Of a stretch of DNA of 7,787 nucleotides, positions 7,001 to 7,787 are shown in pieces. Position 1 is the first letter of the stretch; every line of letters starts with the position of its first letter. The notes below the pieces were generated by a model that did not search any database, was not told where the DNA came from, and saw only the letters and a program-made list of their open reading frames with translations. Both the position numbers and the translations under genes were made by a program. This stretch comes from Anaerolineae bacterium (GTDB lineage: Bacteria > Chloroflexota > Anaerolineae > 4572-78 > J111): the NCBI GenBank assembly GCA_020433785.1, contig JAGRCC010000543.1:1-7787 (forward strand), in the 5' to 3' direction.

Positions 7001-7787
7001 GGCATGCTTGACCTGGTTACAACTCTGGCCGATCTAGCCGCCGTCGCCATTGACCGCGCCCGCTTGCTGGCCGATACGCGCAGCCGAGCAGCCGAGATGC
7101 AGAGTCTGTACAAGTTGGGCGTCGACGTTAGCGGGATGTTGGAAGTTCGGCAAGTGATGCGCTCGGTTATCCTAAATGTGCTTGATTTACTCGGTGGGCA
7201 GATTGGGGTGATTCTATTTTGGGATGAACAGGTAGAACAGTACATTTTTGAAGGGGCCGCCGTCACCCCGCAGCTGGCCGCCAGGTTTGGCATGGAACGC
7301 ATTGGATTGGTCCAAATTAGGCCGGATGATACCCATCACCCGATGGCCCCATGGGCCAGCTTAACCAGCCAGATCATCGATTCGAGCCAGCCGATCTTAT
7401 CCGACCTGACGATGAGTAAATCCAAGTGGGTCAAAGGCGAGATTGAGCCGGTTCAGGATAACAACGTCTCGCCCTCGCATGAAATTGTCAAGCGTTTAGG
7501 GTTGCAGACCATCTTGGGTGCGCCTATTCAGTTGCAAAACCAGGTGGCCGGGGCTATCTTTGTGGGGAGCTTGCACGGCAGCAGTTTCGGCGAGCGAGAT
7601 GTGAAAACCCTATCATTTATCGCCACCCAGGCGGCGGTGGCCGTTCGCAATGCTCAGCTAGTGCAACGACTTAATCTCCTAACCGAGAACCTGGAGCAGC
7701 GAGTCTACCAGCGCACTGAGGAATTGGCCCAAACGCTGCAAGAACTTACCGACGAGCGTGACCGGATGGGGGTGCTTTACGAGTTGG
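4034..7787 (+). CDS. Giant membrane-anchored multi-GAF sensor protein, probably a histidine kinase (3' truncated)
   Basis: The frame is open for 1251 codons to the window end. Residues 9-25 and 40-58 are hydrophobic and should form a two-helix membrane hairpin; residues 59-150 are a Pro-rich linker. Six GAF domains follow, at about 151-294, 313-467, 486-678, 693-846, 861-1012 and 1027-1210. Five of them open with an L-E-x-x-x-V-L-type helix (e.g. LNSTLDLSKIL), and all have a core strand with a conserved Pro (P248, P421, P630, P800, P969, P1164). They close with a repeated signature: ENTQLF, GNAEAY, ENAQLF, QNAQLF, DRARLL, RNAQLV. From 1211 a coiled coil begins (NLEQRVYQRTEELAQTLQEL), as in signalling helices that lead to further GAF, PAS or kinase domains. 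GAF domains bind small ligands or mediate dimers; no ligand is evident. The kinase domain is not in view, so a cyclase or phosphatase output is possible. An in-frame stop at 4016 limits the start. TTG 4025, which sits 5 bases after AGATAGG, is an alternative to ATG 4034. Confidence 0.88.
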   Translation, partial: MFKALTFPLCRVLLIFWLGAELLALDANLNLPDSAYGTRLLSLVVIASALTLCLMPVFDDQFFKRISLQPQFTLNYAHNFYTMPHILAVAAGPTNPPHQPAILLSKNQQDVSRESELSLPGRTLTEYSPPPQRDETGDAPATNEPSAAADLRAACRTILTQPHLKKLLPFDMAQIYLYQAETTDLILLLRLAEDDWPQKQVCRLNEGYTGWIAKTQTSLHIEDIQQFNAIHPAFDQSTCPYRTFIGAPLMSGSKLLGTLELAAVAPHKFTDQDVPLLEIIAGQTAIVLENTQLFSATNRQLQVRLDELDGLQRVSKELNSTLDLSKILGAVLEEALRVTQADFGNVYFYNAATTELIAYTDQPESPSSQLSNGRGRQAISAKQGIVGRAIRSGQSILVSDVTQDKDYIHLGYNVRSKVVVPIRYGGEPVGVINLESRQPHFFNHEQRHYLELLANQTAVAIGNAEAYHQQRLEREQASRRADQLLRLAEISSTFRTNRPLSDVLEDIAFAVADSVGYDVVLISLVRDDPPLLYHEVGMGIPLAQLAELRQPDQVRPLHHLQTLMLDKYRRSNTYFIPATEKADWQGQLNIPFIEKSVALPRLTNQPETPHLILHAPRREPWQSGDLLLVPLRKANENIIGLLAVQNPVDDNRPDMTSIKALETFANHAASAIENAQLFKLEQERRQLADTLRGVSEMISSHLEIEQLLQLVLQELRKVINHDRSTVELLEDRHLVIIGGQGWEEYSRQIIGLSFSMTGNNPSRRVLETQEPVIVKDAQTEYGAIFSSPPHDRVRSWLGVPLTYGTNILGLMAVASHKIDFFTEEDAGVVLAFANQVAIALQNAQLFDEARQQVRQLEALTEVAGSLNQALELDQVLNLVLDAVFDLVGHSNGSIWLIDRSTGTVKIANTQNVPDFLVEEFNRSNTSIDTEPFDSVIRSREVLIVGGDKRRDKIVPEFGVPFPDDVTYVPLKTEDGVIGILAMETVVNSRGMLDLVTTLADLAAVAIDRARLLADTRSRAAEMQSLYKLGVDVSGMLEVRQVMRSVILNVLDLLGGQIGVILFWDEQVEQYIFEGAAVTPQLAARFGMERIGLVQIRPDDTHHPMAPWASLTSQIIDSSQPILSDLTMSKSKWVKGEIEPVQDNNVSPSHEIVKRLGLQTILGAPIQLQNQVAGAIFVGSLHGSSFGERDVKTLSFIATQAAVAVRNAQLVQRLNLLTENLEQRVYQRTEELAQTLQELTDERDRMGVLYEL

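Noticed and set aside
6931..7302. Minus-strand open frame of 123 codons
   Set aside because: It is antisense to GAF5 and GAF6 of the sensor, Ser/Arg/Thr-rich and without recognisable motifs, so it is a shadow frame.

Overview
The window carries five same-strand genes and looks bacterial. The likeliest source is a member of the Chloroflexota (Anaerolineae-like). That assignment is an inference from gene style: a very long kinase-type protein with many GAF domains, and a response regulator with a decayed GGDEF domain. No rRNA or other marker gene is present to confirm it. Both ends cut through genes.

Left block (1-2904), a probable metabolic operon. It starts with the C-terminal part of an alpha/beta hydrolase (1-360). 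Next is a 440-residue left-handed beta-helix (hexapeptide) protein that resembles the GlmU-like sugar-nucleotide family but lacks the classical pyrophosphorylase signature (442-1764). Third is a 367-residue Rossmann protein (1801-2904). It would probably be auto-annotated as shikimate/quinate dehydrogenase-like, but it matches, motif for motif, the cyanobacterial long-chain acyl-ACP reductase (AAR), including the acyl-accepting cysteine (C292 here, C294 in the Synechococcus enzyme). This is the most interesting gene of the window: it suggests production of fatty aldehyde from acyl-ACP outside the cyanobacteria, with no aldehyde-deformylating oxygenase gene visible in the window.

Right block (2952-7787), signalling. 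A response regulator with an intact receiver domain and a degenerate GGDEF-like output domain (2952-3848) follows 47 bases after the reductase, behind a clear Shine-Dalgarno site. After a 185-base gap with two weak dyads, a giant membrane-anchored sensor begins at 4034 and runs off the window. It has two predicted N-terminal membrane segments, six consecutive GAF domains and the start of a coiled coil. Its catalytic end lies beyond the window.

The hydrolase, beta-helix protein and reductase are close enough (81 and 36 bases apart) to be co-transcribed, possibly together with the response regulator. The large sensor probably has its own transcription start or is a more distal cistron. No tRNA, CRISPR array, insertion sequence or attachment site was seen.
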